Source of the DNA: Bacteroidota bacterium
GTDB taxonomy: Bacteria > Bacteroidota > Bacteroidia > B-17B0 > Aurantibacillaceae
Direction of reading: 5' to 3'
NCBI GenBank assembly: GCA_013287545.1
Contig: JABDDQ010000005.1
Span: forward strand, 1-60,032
Length of the DNA: 60,032 bases
Both the position numbers and the translations under genes were made by a program. Under the pieces are notes generated by a model. That model made no database searches. It was not told the origin of the DNA and saw nothing but the letters and a program-made list of their open reading frames with translations. Every line of letters starts with the position of its first letter. Positions within the stretch are counted from its first letter, which is position 1. Shown piece by piece: positions 16,946 through 26,824 of this stretch.

Positions 16946-17608
16946 CTATTTTTTAGCCAGCTTTACGATATCAAGTACTTCCAAAATATTTTTATCGTAA
17001 CCTTTGGTTGCAGCATTAATCATAGCTAAGCCAAGTTCTTTTAAAGTAGATGCTGTTTTTGGAAAAAGGCCGCGCAAAATTGGATACATCCAAGTCATAT
17101 ACTTATAGTACTTCAATGTGTTTTTAGCTCCTGGCGTCGGGTGCATATAACCTGGGCGAAACATATAAGCCTTTTTAAAAGGTAGTTTCATTAAATCGTT
17201 TTCTGTTTTGCCTTTTACACGTGCCCACATACTGTTGCCTTTTTCGGTACTATCAGTAGCAGCACCGGAAACGTAGCAGAAAGTCATACTGCTATTTAAG
17301 CGAGATAAAGTAATTGCCACGTGCATGGTAAGTGTATAAGTTAACTTAGTGTACTCATCTTCCTTCATACCAACCGAAGAAACTCCCAAGCAGAAAAAAC
17401 AAGCATTATAACCTTGCAGTTTATTTTCGATAGTTGATAAATCAAAAAAATCAGCATGTAAAACCTCCTGTAATTTTGGATGAGTTACGCCACAAGGTTT
17501 ACGGTTTATAACCAAAACTTGCTCTACATCTGGGTGCGCTAAGCATTCAATTAGTACGCCTTCGCCAACCATTCCGGTAGTGCCTGTTATAATTGCTTTA
17601 ATTTTCAT
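16946..17608 (-). CDS. NAD(P)-binding Rossmann-fold (atypical SDR) protein
   Basis: The 220-residue protein opens with a Rossmann nucleotide-binding loop (ITGTTGMVGEGV, near residues 8-19) and has FFCLGVSS and FCYVSGAATD blocks typical of NAD(P)H-binding atypical SDRs related to NmrA/HTATIP2-type proteins. The usual YxxxK catalytic pair is not evident. It is 12 bp downstream of the ABC exporter on the same strand. The substrate is unknown. Confidence 0.75.
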   Translation of the reverse strand: MKIKAIITGTTGMVGEGVLIECLAHPDVEQVLVINRKPCGVTHPKLQEVLHADFFDLSTIENKLQGYNACFFCLGVSSVGMKEDEYTKLTYTLTMHVAITLSRLNSSMTFCYVSGAATDSTEKGNSMWARVKGKTENDLMKLPFKKAYMFRPGYMHPTPGAKNTLKYYKYMTWMYPILRGLFPKTASTLKELGLAMINAATKGYDKNILEVLDIVKLAKK

Positions 17609-17620
17609 GGGGTTTTATTT

Positions 17621-19444
17621 TTAACTTACAGTATCAAATTGCAGGCGAGATAAACTTCTGTATAGCCCATCTGTTACAGCACTCAGTTCGGCATGTGTTC
17701 CGCTTTCTCTTACCGTACCGTTTTCCAACACAATAATTTTATCGGCATTTCTAATAGTTGATAAACGATGGGCTATAACTATACTGGTGCGACCCATCAT
17801 TAACTTATCTAAAGCTTCTTGTACCAAACGTTCACTTTCACTATCTAACGAGCTGGTTGCTTCATCTAAAATAAGGATAGATGGGTTTTTTAAAATAGCA
17901 CGTGCAATGGCTATACGCTGGCGTTGTCCACCCGAAAGTTGAATGCCCCGCTCCCCTACTTTAGTTTCAAATTTATCGGGAAAACTATCTATAAAATCGA
18001 ACGCATTGGCCTGACGAGCAGCTTCCATTATTTCAGCATCGGTAGCGTTAAGTTTACCATAAGCAATGTTTTCTTTTATGGTACCGCCAAATAATAACAC
18101 ATCCTGCGGTACAATAGCTAAGTTATTGCGATACTCGGTTAAATCGTATGAAGAAATATCTTTTTCATCAATGGATATTTTACCGCTTTGCAATTCATAA
18201 AACCTAAGTAATAAAGATGCAATGGTTGATTTACCTGAGCCACTTGGACCAACTAAAGCCAGCATTTCGCCACTATTAACTTTAAAGCTTACATTTTTTA
18301 GTACCGTAAAGTCAGGGCGAGAAGGATAGAAAAAACTTACACTATCAAATGAAATGTTGCCTGAAACTCGTTTGGTGTTTTCATGCACAAGGTTAATGTT
18401 CTCTGTTTTGCCATCAATAATATCCATTACACGCTCGGTTGCACCCAATGCACGTTGTATAGAAGCCACCTGCTCTGCAATGCCTCCAATAGATGCCGCC
18501 ACAAAAACGGTATAAAATAAAAACGACATCATCTGTGAGGCAGGTAATTCACCTTTTAAGGTCATAGTAATGCCTATGTAAACAATAAATATAATGGCTC
18601 CAAACAAGCAAAAAATTACAAATGAGAAAAACGCGCCACGAGCAATGCCACCTTTTATAGCTAACTGAAGTATTTGTTGTGTTACGCTATTGTAACGGTT
18701 TATTTCAAAGTTTTCGTTGGTAAAAGTTTTTACGTTCGAAATGCCTTGTAAGCCTTCACCGGTAATAACATTAGATTCTGCAATTTTATCTTGTACCATT
18801 TTAGATAGTTTACGGATATAGCGCGCAAAAAACAATGTAAAAACTGCAATAACCGGTATAATGGATAGCATAACCAATGCCATTTTCCAGCTCATGGTAC
18901 AAATAATAACTGTACCGCCAATTATGATAACAAACTGACGTAAAAACTCGGCAATGTTTGTGGTAAAGGTTTCTGATATTTGGGTGATGTCGGATGCCAT
19001 GCGTGAGTTTAGCTCAGCTACTTGTCTTTCAGAGAAAAAACTCATAGGCATTTGAACTAATTTTTGATACGCCGCCTGACGAATAGATGCCAGCATGTGC
19101 TCAGTAAAACTGGTAAAGGTTACCACCCTGAAAAATGAAAATATTGCCTGACAAGCAAATAAAACAAGGAGTTTTATTCCTATATCATAAGCAGCTTCTA
19201 ATTTAAAATCTTTGGTAATGTCGCCACTATTACCAACCAAGCCCATTAAATTACCTATTAGCTTAGGAAATACAAGTGCTGTAAAAACTGTACCTCCTAA
19301 AAAAAATAGGCCTAAAAAAAACTTCCACTTATGCTTACCTACGTAATTAAAAAGTCTAAGCGACCTTTTAAGGTTTTGAATAGATAATTTTGCTTTTGGT
19401 AAATCATCTAACTTGTCAGGTGTTGTTCCTCCTCTTTTTGCCAT
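17621..19444 (-). CDS. ABC exporter, fused permease and ATPase (MsbA-like)
   Basis: This 607-residue half-transporter has six membrane helices in the first 340 residues and a C-terminal ATPase with Walker A GPSGSGKS, signature LSGGQRQRIAIARA, Walker B ILILDEATSSLDSESE and the H-loop IVIAHRLSTIRNAD. It should work as a homodimer exporting a lipid or other amphiphile; an MsbA-like lipid flippase is plausible but not proven. It lies between trmH (21 bp upstream) and the SDR-like gene (12 bp downstream), so the three look like one transcript. Confidence 0.9.
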   Translation of the reverse strand: MAKRGGTTPDKLDDLPKAKLSIQNLKRSLRLFNYVGKHKWKFFLGLFFLGGTVFTALVFPKLIGNLMGLVGNSGDITKDFKLEAAYDIGIKLLVLFACQAIFSFFRVVTFTSFTEHMLASIRQAAYQKLVQMPMSFFSERQVAELNSRMASDITQISETFTTNIAEFLRQFVIIIGGTVIICTMSWKMALVMLSIIPVIAVFTLFFARYIRKLSKMVQDKIAESNVITGEGLQGISNVKTFTNENFEINRYNSVTQQILQLAIKGGIARGAFFSFVIFCLFGAIIFIVYIGITMTLKGELPASQMMSFLFYTVFVAASIGGIAEQVASIQRALGATERVMDIIDGKTENINLVHENTKRVSGNISFDSVSFFYPSRPDFTVLKNVSFKVNSGEMLALVGPSGSGKSTIASLLLRFYELQSGKISIDEKDISSYDLTEYRNNLAIVPQDVLLFGGTIKENIAYGKLNATDAEIMEAARQANAFDFIDSFPDKFETKVGERGIQLSGGQRQRIAIARAILKNPSILILDEATSSLDSESERLVQEALDKLMMGRTSIVIAHRLSTIRNADKIIVLENGTVRESGTHAELSAVTDGLYRSLSRLQFDTVS

Positions 19445-19465
19445 GCGGCAAAATTACTGTTTTAT

Positions 19466-20230
19466 TTATTTGAAATTTTGTTGTCTGAAAAATTCGGAAA
19501 GAATTATAGAGGTGGCTACCGCCGCGTTTAAAGATTCTGTTTTACCACCTTTTGCCTGCGGAATGCTAATTTGTTTGCTTAACAATTTAGTGTTATTGGC
19601 ACTTATACCACGCGATTCGCTTCCAATAACCAGTACACATTTTTTAGAAAGATTGCTTGTATACAGGTTTTCTCCACCAAGGGTGGCTCCATAAATCTCT
19701 TTAATATTCAATAAACTGCAAATTTCACTTAAATCTTTGGTTAGCATTTTTACCCTGGCTAATGAACCCATGGTGCTTTGCACCACTTTTGGGTTAAAAA
19801 CATCAGCACACGTATCTGAGCAAAAAACTTGTTTTATGCCAAACCAATCAGCCATACGGATAATAGTGCCCATGTTACCGGGGTCGGAAACACCATCTAA
19901 ATACAGAAACAAATCTGCTTTTGTATTAATTTCTTTTTCAGTGTAAACAGGCTGTTTAAAAACAGCAAGCACCTCGTTAGGAGTTTGTAAAGCGCTGATA
20001 CGAGTAAGTTCTGCCTCAGTAGCAATAAAATGAGGACAATTAAGTTTTTTTAATAATAAAAGATTTTTAGTTACCCAGTTTTCAAGCCCATAAATTTCGA
20101 CTATTTTTAGGTCGGAATGCAAAAATTCGTCAACTACTTTTGGGCCTTCGGCAATAAACAAACCAAGTTCTTTTCTAAACTTTTTTTGATGCAGTGCGCT
20201 TATATTTTTAATTTGATTTTTGCTAATCAT
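19466..20230 (-). CDS. TrmH/SpoU-family RNA 2'-O-methyltransferase
   Basis: SPOUT-class enzyme that methylates ribose in tRNA or rRNA with S-adenosylmethionine. Conserved motifs are visible: DPGNMGTIIR (motif 1), LVIGSESRGIS (motif 2) and SIPQAKGGKTESLNAAVA (motif 3, which forms the trefoil knot). The N-terminal substrate-binding domain (KNQIKNISALHQKKFRKE) resembles RlmB/YsgA types. I use the ATG at 20230 (254 residues), because a longer reading frame beginning at 20296 overlaps the divergent tamL and lacks family similarity. The RNA target is not determined. Confidence 0.9.
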   Translation of the reverse strand: MISKNQIKNISALHQKKFRKELGLFIAEGPKVVDEFLHSDLKIVEIYGLENWVTKNLLLLKKLNCPHFIATEAELTRISALQTPNEVLAVFKQPVYTEKEINTKADLFLYLDGVSDPGNMGTIIRMADWFGIKQVFCSDTCADVFNPKVVQSTMGSLARVKMLTKDLSEICSLLNIKEIYGATLGGENLYTSNLSKKCVLVIGSESRGISANNTKLLSKQISIPQAKGGKTESLNAAVATSIILSEFFRQQNFK

Positions 20231-20259
20231 AACGTGTTTGCCCTTAATTTCGCACAAAA

Positions 20260-22776
20260 GTGAGAATCGGGTACAAAATAATAAAAAAACACGCATTACT
20301 AATAAGTACCGCTTGCTTGGCTTTTTTACTTTTTTCGTGCAAAACCACCAATAAGCTTACCGAAGGGGAGTATCTATTGGATGACAACGTAATTACTAAT
20401 AACAAAACAGAGGTCTCAACAGATGAAATTAAACCTTTTATAAGACAACAACCTACCCGTTATTTGGTTAATATAAAAGCTTTGGGCATTAAATGGTTTC
20501 CTTATTATTCATGGCTATATAATAGCGTTAACAAAACTAAAATGCAAAACGCTAAAATTGCCCGCGATAAAAAGTATGACGACATAAATGCAAAACGTAC
20601 CGTAAAAAACAACCTAAAAAATAAAAAGCGAGAAGCTAAAGGTAAAAAGCCAATCCCTCTTAAATTAAAAGATAAATCATCATTAACCTGGCGCGAAACT
20701 TGGGTACAAAATGGCGAACCACCTGTTATTTTAGATTCGGCTCAAATAAAATTAAGTGAAGAGCAGATAAAGAAATTTTTATTTACCAAAGGCTATTTTA
20801 ACGCAAAAGTTAAAGATAGCGTTGCTATAAATAAAACAAAAAAAAAAGCAATTGTTTATTATAAGTTAAACGGCGGTATTCCGTATCAAATAAACAACAT
20901 ACAATATAAAGTAGAAGACCCAACGCTTGAATATTTTATTTTACAAGATACCATAAACAGTATTATTAAACGTGGGATGCGTTATGATGCGGATGTATTA
21001 GGCAAAGAACGGGATAGGATTGCCAAACAACAGCGTAACGATGGTTATTATAAGTTTGGTACCGAATTTATTTTTTTATTAGTTGATACTAATTTAGAAG
21101 GGAATAGGGTAAACGTAGAAATTAACGTTAAAAAATTCGCTTACCATCCGGATGATAATACAGATACTTTATTGTATACAAACCATGTGCGTTACCACAT
21201 TAATAATATTTATATAATAACCGATTATGATATTTTTAACCGAAATAAACAGTACGCTGATACGGCTATTTATAACGGTGTAACATTTTTATATAACAAA
21301 AAACTTTTATTTAGAAAGAAAGACATAGACAGTAAAATATTTTTTTATAAAGGAGAGTTGTTTAATAATGACAGGGTTGATGAAACCTATTCGAGGTTAT
21401 CATCTATGAAAGCGTTTAAAAGTGTAAACGTAACCTTTAAGCAAGACGATAAAAAAAATGATTACATAAATAGTTACATTTTAATGGCACCGGCCTATAA
21501 ACAAAACTTTGCCATTGAAACAGATGGAACCAATACATCGGGTAACTTAGGGGTTGAAGCAAGCATTGTATATCAAAATAAAAACATTTTTGGAGGCTCG
21601 GAGTTACTTGAAATAAAACTAAAAGGTGGTTTAATTGCCCAAAAAAACTTTGTTGCAGATAACACAAGTAATAATATAAATACAGTTTTTTTTAAAGGGT
21701 TTAATACAGTACAGTTTGGTCCGGAGTTAAACTTAAACTTCCCTAAACCTTTATTCCCATTTACACTTATTAAATTTTATAAAAACGCTGCCCCAAAAAC
21801 AACTTTGTCTACTTCATTTAATTTTCAGCAAAACAGCTTATACTCCCGTGCTTTAACCAGCTTAAGTTATGGTGTACAGTTTAATGGTAGAAAGTATATA
21901 AAACACGGCATAGTGCCTTTTGAAGTGAACTTAATTAAAGCTTATTTAAGTGATGGCTTTGCTCAACAATTAAAAAATGATAGTAATTTATTCTTAAGTA
22001 CAAGTTTTAAAAGTCACATGACTACGGTATCTCGTTATACATTTATTTATAATAATCAATCAACGATTCAGTCTGATCAATACAAGACATTTTCTTACTT
22101 TAAAGCAGATTTAGAGTCGTCAGGAAATATTTTGCGTGGATTATATAACGTTACTGACCAGCCAAAAAATGCGGCAGGACAATATACTATCTTAAATGTG
22201 CCTTTTGCTCAATTCCTGCGTTTTGATGCAGATTACAGAGTGTATAAATCGGTAAGAAAATTGGGGCGATTTGTATATAGACTAAGCGGTGGTATGGGGT
22301 ACGCGTTACAAAACTTAAACGCCCTACCTTATGAAAAAAGTTTTTATGGTGGTGGACCAAACGATATAAGAGCATGGCAGGCACGAAGTTTAGGCCCTGG
22401 CAGTTCTAAAATAAGATCAACCGACCCATACAACGATAAAATTGGTGATATACAAATAGAAATGAATTTTGAGTATAGGTTTAAAATATATAAATGGCTT
22501 AATGGGGCTTATTTTATTGATGCAGGAAATATATGGTTAAGACAAAAAGATGCCGATAGGCCTGGAGCAGATTTTGAGTTTAATAGGTTTTATAGAGAAT
22601 TTGCTGTTGGTACCGGATTAGGATTACGAGCAGATTTTAGCTTTTTTATATTGCGGATTGATGGAGCTTATAAAACTATTGATCCATCAAAAGATGAGGG
22701 AGATAGATTTGTATTTGGTAAATATAAATTTGGTAACATGTTTAACCTAAACTTTGGTATAGGTTATCCCTTTTAA
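20260..22776 (+). CDS. tamL: Omp85-family outer membrane protein TamL (lipoprotein TamA homologue)
   Basis: The 838-residue protein has an N-terminal lipoprotein signal (AFLLFSC, Cys27), POTRA-like repeats over roughly residues 120-400 and a C-terminal beta-barrel with the characteristic FYGGGPNDIRAWQARSLGPG segment (lid-lock type loop near residues 692-711), ending in LNFGIGYPF. The lipidated N-terminus is the diagnostic difference between TamL and TamA. TamL should work with TamB in outer membrane protein insertion; tamB is not adjacent. The start is GTG at 20260, 29 bp from the divergent trmH start, with a near-consensus TAATTTCG at 20245-20252, so the leader is almost absent. Confidence 0.88.
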   Translation: MRIGYKIIKKHALLISTACLAFLLFSCKTTNKLTEGEYLLDDNVITNNKTEVSTDEIKPFIRQQPTRYLVNIKALGIKWFPYYSWLYNSVNKTKMQNAKIARDKKYDDINAKRTVKNNLKNKKREAKGKKPIPLKLKDKSSLTWRETWVQNGEPPVILDSAQIKLSEEQIKKFLFTKGYFNAKVKDSVAINKTKKKAIVYYKLNGGIPYQINNIQYKVEDPTLEYFILQDTINSIIKRGMRYDADVLGKERDRIAKQQRNDGYYKFGTEFIFLLVDTNLEGNRVNVEINVKKFAYHPDDNTDTLLYTNHVRYHINNIYIITDYDIFNRNKQYADTAIYNGVTFLYNKKLLFRKKDIDSKIFFYKGELFNNDRVDETYSRLSSMKAFKSVNVTFKQDDKKNDYINSYILMAPAYKQNFAIETDGTNTSGNLGVEASIVYQNKNIFGGSELLEIKLKGGLIAQKNFVADNTSNNINTVFFKGFNTVQFGPELNLNFPKPLFPFTLIKFYKNAAPKTTLSTSFNFQQNSLYSRALTSLSYGVQFNGRKYIKHGIVPFEVNLIKAYLSDGFAQQLKNDSNLFLSTSFKSHMTTVSRYTFIYNNQSTIQSDQYKTFSYFKADLESSGNILRGLYNVTDQPKNAAGQYTILNVPFAQFLRFDADYRVYKSVRKLGRFVYRLSGGMGYALQNLNALPYEKSFYGGGPNDIRAWQARSLGPGSSKIRSTDPYNDKIGDIQIEMNFEYRFKIYKWLNGAYFIDAGNIWLRQKDADRPGADFEFNRFYREFAVGTGLGLRADFSFFILRIDGAYKTIDPSKDEGDRFVFGKYKFGNMFNLNFGIGYPF

Positions 22777-22782
22777 AAGAGC

Positions 22783-23631
22783 TTATTCTAAGCTACGTTT
22801 CTTCTTTTTATACGAATAAACCATAATAAATATGCCGCCTAATACAAAGGGTATACTAAGCCACTGTCCCATATCAAAAGCAAGCCCTTTTTCCCAATCA
22901 ACCTGAGTTTCTTTTAAAAACTCCATAAAAAAACGAGAGGTAAAAAGTAGCACACAAAATAAGCCAAACATGAAACCTTGTGGTAACACATTACGTTTAT
23001 ACTTCCATAAATAAAACATAAGTAGCGTTAAAAACACACAATAAATAGCTTCGTATAATTGAGATGGATGACGTGCCGGAATCATATCGGCATTATGAAA
23101 CATAGCCATTTGCGCATCTTCATCGCAACGTAAAAATTTAAAACCCCACGGTAAGGTTGTTGGTTTACCTACAATTTCAGAGTTCATTAAATTACCTATA
23201 CGTATAAACATGCCCGATAACGGCACTACAATAACTATTCTGTCAAACAGCCACCAAACGCCTTCACCTGTTTTACGGCAATAAAGCAACATAGCAGTAA
23301 TAATGCCTATGGCTGCACCATGACTGGCTAAACCACCCTCCCAAATTTTTAAAATATCCAGTGGGTGAAATAAATAATAATCGGGCGAATAAAACAAGCA
23401 ATGCCCTAAACGAGCACCTATAACTGTTCCTGCAATAATGTAAATAGTTATAATATCTAAATATTTTGCAGGACGTTGTTCTGTTTTAAAAATGTAACCA
23501 ACCACATATTGGCTACATAAAAAAGCGCAGGCAAATAATAACCCATACCAACGCACCGGCCAATCAATTATTGGAATGGTAAACATTTCGGGGCTTACAT
23601 TCCAAGTTATATAGAGTAAATTTTGCATCAT
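22783..23631 (-). CDS. lgt: Prolipoprotein diacylglyceryl transferase
   Basis: Transfers diacylglycerol from phosphatidylglycerol to the lipobox cysteine of prolipoproteins at the inner membrane. The 282-residue protein has about seven membrane helices. The catalytic signature HPLDILKIWEGGLASHGA lies near residues 91-108, and GNLMNSEIVGKPT follows near 146-158, with RHPSQLYEA near 185. These are all standard Lgt landmarks. Several lipoproteins in this window would be its substrates. It converges on tamL, 6 bp apart. Confidence 0.95.
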   Translation of the reverse strand: MMQNLLYITWNVSPEMFTIPIIDWPVRWYGLLFACAFLCSQYVVGYIFKTEQRPAKYLDIITIYIIAGTVIGARLGHCLFYSPDYYLFHPLDILKIWEGGLASHGAAIGIITAMLLYCRKTGEGVWWLFDRIVIVVPLSGMFIRIGNLMNSEIVGKPTTLPWGFKFLRCDEDAQMAMFHNADMIPARHPSQLYEAIYCVFLTLLMFYLWKYKRNVLPQGFMFGLFCVLLFTSRFFMEFLKETQVDWEKGLAFDMGQWLSIPFVLGGIFIMVYSYKKKKRSLE

Positions 23632-23641
23632 ATAAAGTGTT

Positions 23642-23649
23642 CAAAAGTA
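23642..23649 (-). promoter_or_regulatory. -7 promoter element for lgt
   Basis: Minus-strand TACTTTTG matches TAnnTTTG and ends 11 nt before the lgt ATG at 23631. Confidence 0.45.
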
Positions 23650-23696
23650 AACAAAACTTACAGGTTTTATAGCGTTTTATAAATTAATTTAGATGC

Positions 23697-24281
23697 ATGA
23701 TAAACGTGGCGCTTTTTGCTTCGGGTAGTGGTACCAATGCGGAAAATTTAATAAACTATTTTTCAACGAGTAAAGAAGTAAAGATAAAATTGGTGGTTAC
23801 TAATAATGCCGAAGCAGGTGTGGTTAAGCGTGCCGAAGCGCATAAAAAAAACATTCAAATAATTTCAAAACAGGCACTTACAAATTATACCGAGCAAATT
23901 ATTGACTTCCTGCAAACCGAAAAGGTAGATTTAATTGTATTGGCGGGTTTTTTACTAAAAATACCGGAGAAATTGATAAAAGCGTTTCCTAACCGCATAA
24001 TTAACATACACCCTGCTCTACTGCCAAAGCATGGTGGTAAGGGCATGTATGGGCATTTTGTACACAAAGCTGTTATTGATGCTAAAGAAAAAGAAAGCGG
24101 TATTACGGCTCATTATGTAAATGAGGAATATGATAAAGGAGCAATTATATTACAAGCTATGTGCAGGATTGATGATAATGAAACACCCGAAACATTAGCA
24201 GAAAAGATACATGAATTAGAGTACTTTTATTTCCCAAAGGCGGTAGAAAAAGTTATAGAAGAATTACGAGTTAAGAATTAA
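23697..24281 (+). CDS. purN: Phosphoribosylglycinamide formyltransferase
   Basis: Adds a formyl group from 10-formyltetrahydrofolate to GAR in purine synthesis. The 194-residue protein has the N-terminal FASGSGTNAENL loop (phosphate binding), the LAGFLLKIPEKLI segment, the catalytic block INIHPALLPKHGGKGMYG with Asn, His and the loop around residues 103-120, and a later GAIILQ segment. It precedes rnr by 11 bp and is probably cotranscribed with it. Confidence 0.95.
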   Translation: MINVALFASGSGTNAENLINYFSTSKEVKIKLVVTNNAEAGVVKRAEAHKKNIQIISKQALTNYTEQIIDFLQTEKVDLIVLAGFLLKIPEKLIKAFPNRIINIHPALLPKHGGKGMYGHFVHKAVIDAKEKESGITAHYVNEEYDKGAIILQAMCRIDDNETPETLAEKIHELEYFYFPKAVEKVIEELRVKN

Positions 24282-24292
24282 AGAAATTATAT

Positions 24293-26569
24293 ATGGCAAA
24301 GAAAAAAGGAAAACAACAACGTGTGGATATGACTAACGAAGTGCTGGATGTTTTAAAACATAACGATACCAAATTGCTTAATTACAGACAAATTTCATCG
24401 ATGTTAGAAATTACGGAAGAGTCAGACAGGTTATATGTTATTGAAGCTTTAGAGAATCTTTTAGTAAAGGATTTAGTAGCTGAAAAAGAACCGGGTAAAT
24501 TCCAATACAAATCGCAGGAGTTATATGCTAACGGCATTATAGATTTTGTATCTACCGGAGGAGCTTATGTAGTTACTTCGCCTACCGAAAAAGATATTTT
24601 TATACCAAAAGGCAAAACAAAAGATGCTCTGCACGGTGATACTGTTAAAGTTTTACTTACTCAAGGTTATGATAAACGTCAGCGTGAAGGTGTAGTTGCT
24701 CAAGTTATTCAACGCAAACGAACTGATTTTGTAGGTATAGCACAAGTAAATGCGAAAAACTGTTTTGTAGTGCCTGATAGCAATAAACTGCATATAGATT
24801 TTTTTATACCCTTAAGTAAAACCAAAGGCGTTAAAAATGGACAAAAAGTGTTGCTAAAACTGGTTAGTTGGAACCCTGCCGAAACAAACCCCATTGGTGA
24901 GATTACTGAAGTGTTAGGTTACCCTGGCGCCCACACAACCGAAATGCACGCTATTATGGCTGAATACGGTTTACCCGATCATTTCCCGGATGAGATTGAA
25001 GCGGCTGCGAAGGGCATTCCAACAGAAATTACCGAAGAAGAAATTAGCAAGCGCAGAGATTTTAGAAAAGTTACCACTTTTACCATTGACCCGCACGATG
25101 CAAAAGATTTTGATGACGCGCTATCTTTTAAAAAACTAGAGAACGGAAATATTGAAGTAGGCGTACACATTGCTGATGTAACACATTATGTAAAACCACA
25201 CGATATAATTGATGAAGAAGGTTTAGCGCGTGCTACTTCGGTGTACTTGGTTGATAGAGTTATACCAATGTTACCGGAGGTGTTGAGTAATTTTGTTTGC
25301 TCACTTCGCCCTAACGAAGAAAAACTTTGTTTTTCGGCTGTGTTTGAGATGGATGAGCATGCCAATGTGGTAAAAGAATGGTTTGGTAAAACCATCATTT
25401 TTTCTGACCGCAGGTTTGCTTATGAAGAAGTGCAAGAGATTATTGAAACCGGTAAAGGTGATTATAAAGATGAGATTTTAACCTTAGATAGGTTAGCTAA
25501 AAAATTACGTGCCGAACGTACTAAAGATGGTTCGATATTTTTTGATAAAGAAGAAGTAAAATTTAATTTAGATAAAGATGGTACACCAACCGGAGTTTAT
25601 TTTAAAGTTCAGAAAGACTCTAACAAACTAATTGAAGATTTTATGTTACTTGCTAACCGACAAGTAGCAACCGTTTTAAGCAAAGCCTTACCTAAAAAGA
25701 ACGATAAAAATCCTCAAAAAAATGCTAAAGGGCCTGCGGTTGTTTACCGTGTGCATGATGCACCTGCCAGCGATAAACTAACTGACTTAAATAATTTTGT
25801 ACACAAATTTGGTTATGCCTTAAACATTCAAAGTAAAAAAACTACTACACAATCTATTAATAAATTGTTGGTAGATGTAAAAGGCAAACCAGAAGCGGGT
25901 ACCATTGAAATACTTGCCATCCGGTCTATGCCAAAAGCAGTTTATTCTATTGAAAACATAGGGCATTATGGTTTAGGGTTCGAGTTTTATACGCACTTCA
26001 CCTCTCCTATCCGCCGTTATCCAGATATGATGGTTCATCGTTTATTAGAGGCATATCTTAACCATACAACATATAGTAATGCAGAAGAGTTGGAAACTTA
26101 CAGCAAGCATTCATCTGCCCGCGAAAAAGTAGCAGCCGAAGCTGAACGTGCTTCTATTAAATACAAACAGGTTGAGTTTTTAAAAGATAAGGTTGGTCAT
26201 ATTTTTGAAGCTATGATTTCTGGCGTTACCGAGTGGGGTTTATATGCCGAAATTATTGAAAACAAATGCGAAGGACTTATACGTGCCCGCGATATGAAAG
26301 ATGATTTTTATACTTATGATGAAGATAATTATTGCTACGTTGGGCGTAAAACTAAAAAGGTGTTTGCCCTTGGCGATAAGGTTTTAATTGAGATTAAAAA
26401 TGCCGACATGATTAAGAAACAACTTGATTTTGTATTGGTAGATACGATTGAACAAAACGAAGCTCAACACAATCGTATAGAAAAAGGAGAAGCAAGAAAT
26501 CCGAATAAAAGACAAAAGAAAGAGCATAGAGGCGGCAAAGGAAAAAAAGGAAATAGCAGAAGAAGATAA
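24293..26569 (+). CDS. rnr: Ribonuclease R
   Basis: Processive 3'-to-5' exoribonuclease of the RNB family. The 758-residue protein has an N-terminal helix-turn-helix-like region, cold-shock domains and a central RNB domain with DPHDAKDFDDALSF (catalytic Asp residues near 264-273) and the FTSPIRRYPDM segment near residue 563. An S1 domain spans about 640-720 and is followed by a very basic tail (KRQKKEHRGGKGKKGNSRRR). The order and length match RNase R rather than RNase II. It lies 11 bp after purN and is followed by a strong hairpin. Confidence 0.94.
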   Translation: MAKKKGKQQRVDMTNEVLDVLKHNDTKLLNYRQISSMLEITEESDRLYVIEALENLLVKDLVAEKEPGKFQYKSQELYANGIIDFVSTGGAYVVTSPTEKDIFIPKGKTKDALHGDTVKVLLTQGYDKRQREGVVAQVIQRKRTDFVGIAQVNAKNCFVVPDSNKLHIDFFIPLSKTKGVKNGQKVLLKLVSWNPAETNPIGEITEVLGYPGAHTTEMHAIMAEYGLPDHFPDEIEAAAKGIPTEITEEEISKRRDFRKVTTFTIDPHDAKDFDDALSFKKLENGNIEVGVHIADVTHYVKPHDIIDEEGLARATSVYLVDRVIPMLPEVLSNFVCSLRPNEEKLCFSAVFEMDEHANVVKEWFGKTIIFSDRRFAYEEVQEIIETGKGDYKDEILTLDRLAKKLRAERTKDGSIFFDKEEVKFNLDKDGTPTGVYFKVQKDSNKLIEDFMLLANRQVATVLSKALPKKNDKNPQKNAKGPAVVYRVHDAPASDKLTDLNNFVHKFGYALNIQSKKTTTQSINKLLVDVKGKPEAGTIEILAIRSMPKAVYSIENIGHYGLGFEFYTHFTSPIRRYPDMMVHRLLEAYLNHTTYSNAEELETYSKHSSAREKVAAEAERASIKYKQVEFLKDKVGHIFEAMISGVTEWGLYAEIIENKCEGLIRARDMKDDFYTYDEDNYCYVGRKTKKVFALGDKVLIEIKNADMIKKQLDFVLVDTIEQNEAQHNRIEKGEARNPNKRQKKEHRGGKGKKGNSRRR

Positions 26570-26598
26570 TTTCATAACCTTCACTTAACAATAATTAT

Positions 26599-26636
26599 AT
26601 TTTAGGCTTATAGCTTTAATGCTGTAAGCCTAAAAT
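26599..26636 (+). terminator. Terminator hairpin after rnr
   Basis: Perfect 12-nt arms ATTTTAGGCTTA (26599-26610) and TAAGCCTAAAAT (26625-26636), with an inner AGC/GCT pairing, form a long stem followed by a T-rich stretch. It lies 30 bp after the rnr stop. Confidence 0.75.
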
Positions 26637-26674
26637 ATTTTATGACGTCTCTGTTTCTATTTAAAAAATATTTC

Positions 26675-26682
26675 TATTTTTG
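26675..26682 (+). promoter_or_regulatory. -7 promoter element for the pyrimidine catabolic operon
   Basis: TATTTTTG matches TAnnTTTG. A weak TTTC at 26654-26657 stands at -33-like spacing. Transcription would start near 26687, which gives a leader of about 138 nt, far longer than at other promoters in this window. Confidence 0.5.
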
Positions 26683-26695
26683 TTATGAGTCTTTT

Positions 26696-26716
26696 AGAAT
26701 TAAACATGATAATTCT
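26696..26716. promoter_or_regulatory. Inverted repeat in the pyrimidine operon leader (candidate operator)
   Basis: Perfect 7-nt arms AGAATTA (26696-26702) and TAATTCT (26710-26716) with a 7-nt spacer lie just downstream of the predicted transcript start. The size, spacing and position fit a dimeric repressor site. No regulator gene lies next to the operon, so this is inference. Confidence 0.35.
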
Positions 26717-26824
26717 TCATAACACCCTACCTTTTAAGGGACTCTTTTCAATAAAAATAATTTAGTGGTAAAAAATTAATAAGGTGTTGTATTCTCTTTA
26801 ATAAACGTATAATTAATATAAAAC

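Noticed and set aside
20231-20296. 22-codon upstream extension of the trmH-like gene
   Set aside because: It overlaps the divergent tamL start and adds no conserved residues; the ATG at 20230 starts at the family N-terminus.
26570-26824. Small gene or tRNA in the largest intergenic gap
   Set aside because: I found no plausible open frame, no cloverleaf and no CCA end; the region holds a terminator, a promoter and a leader only.
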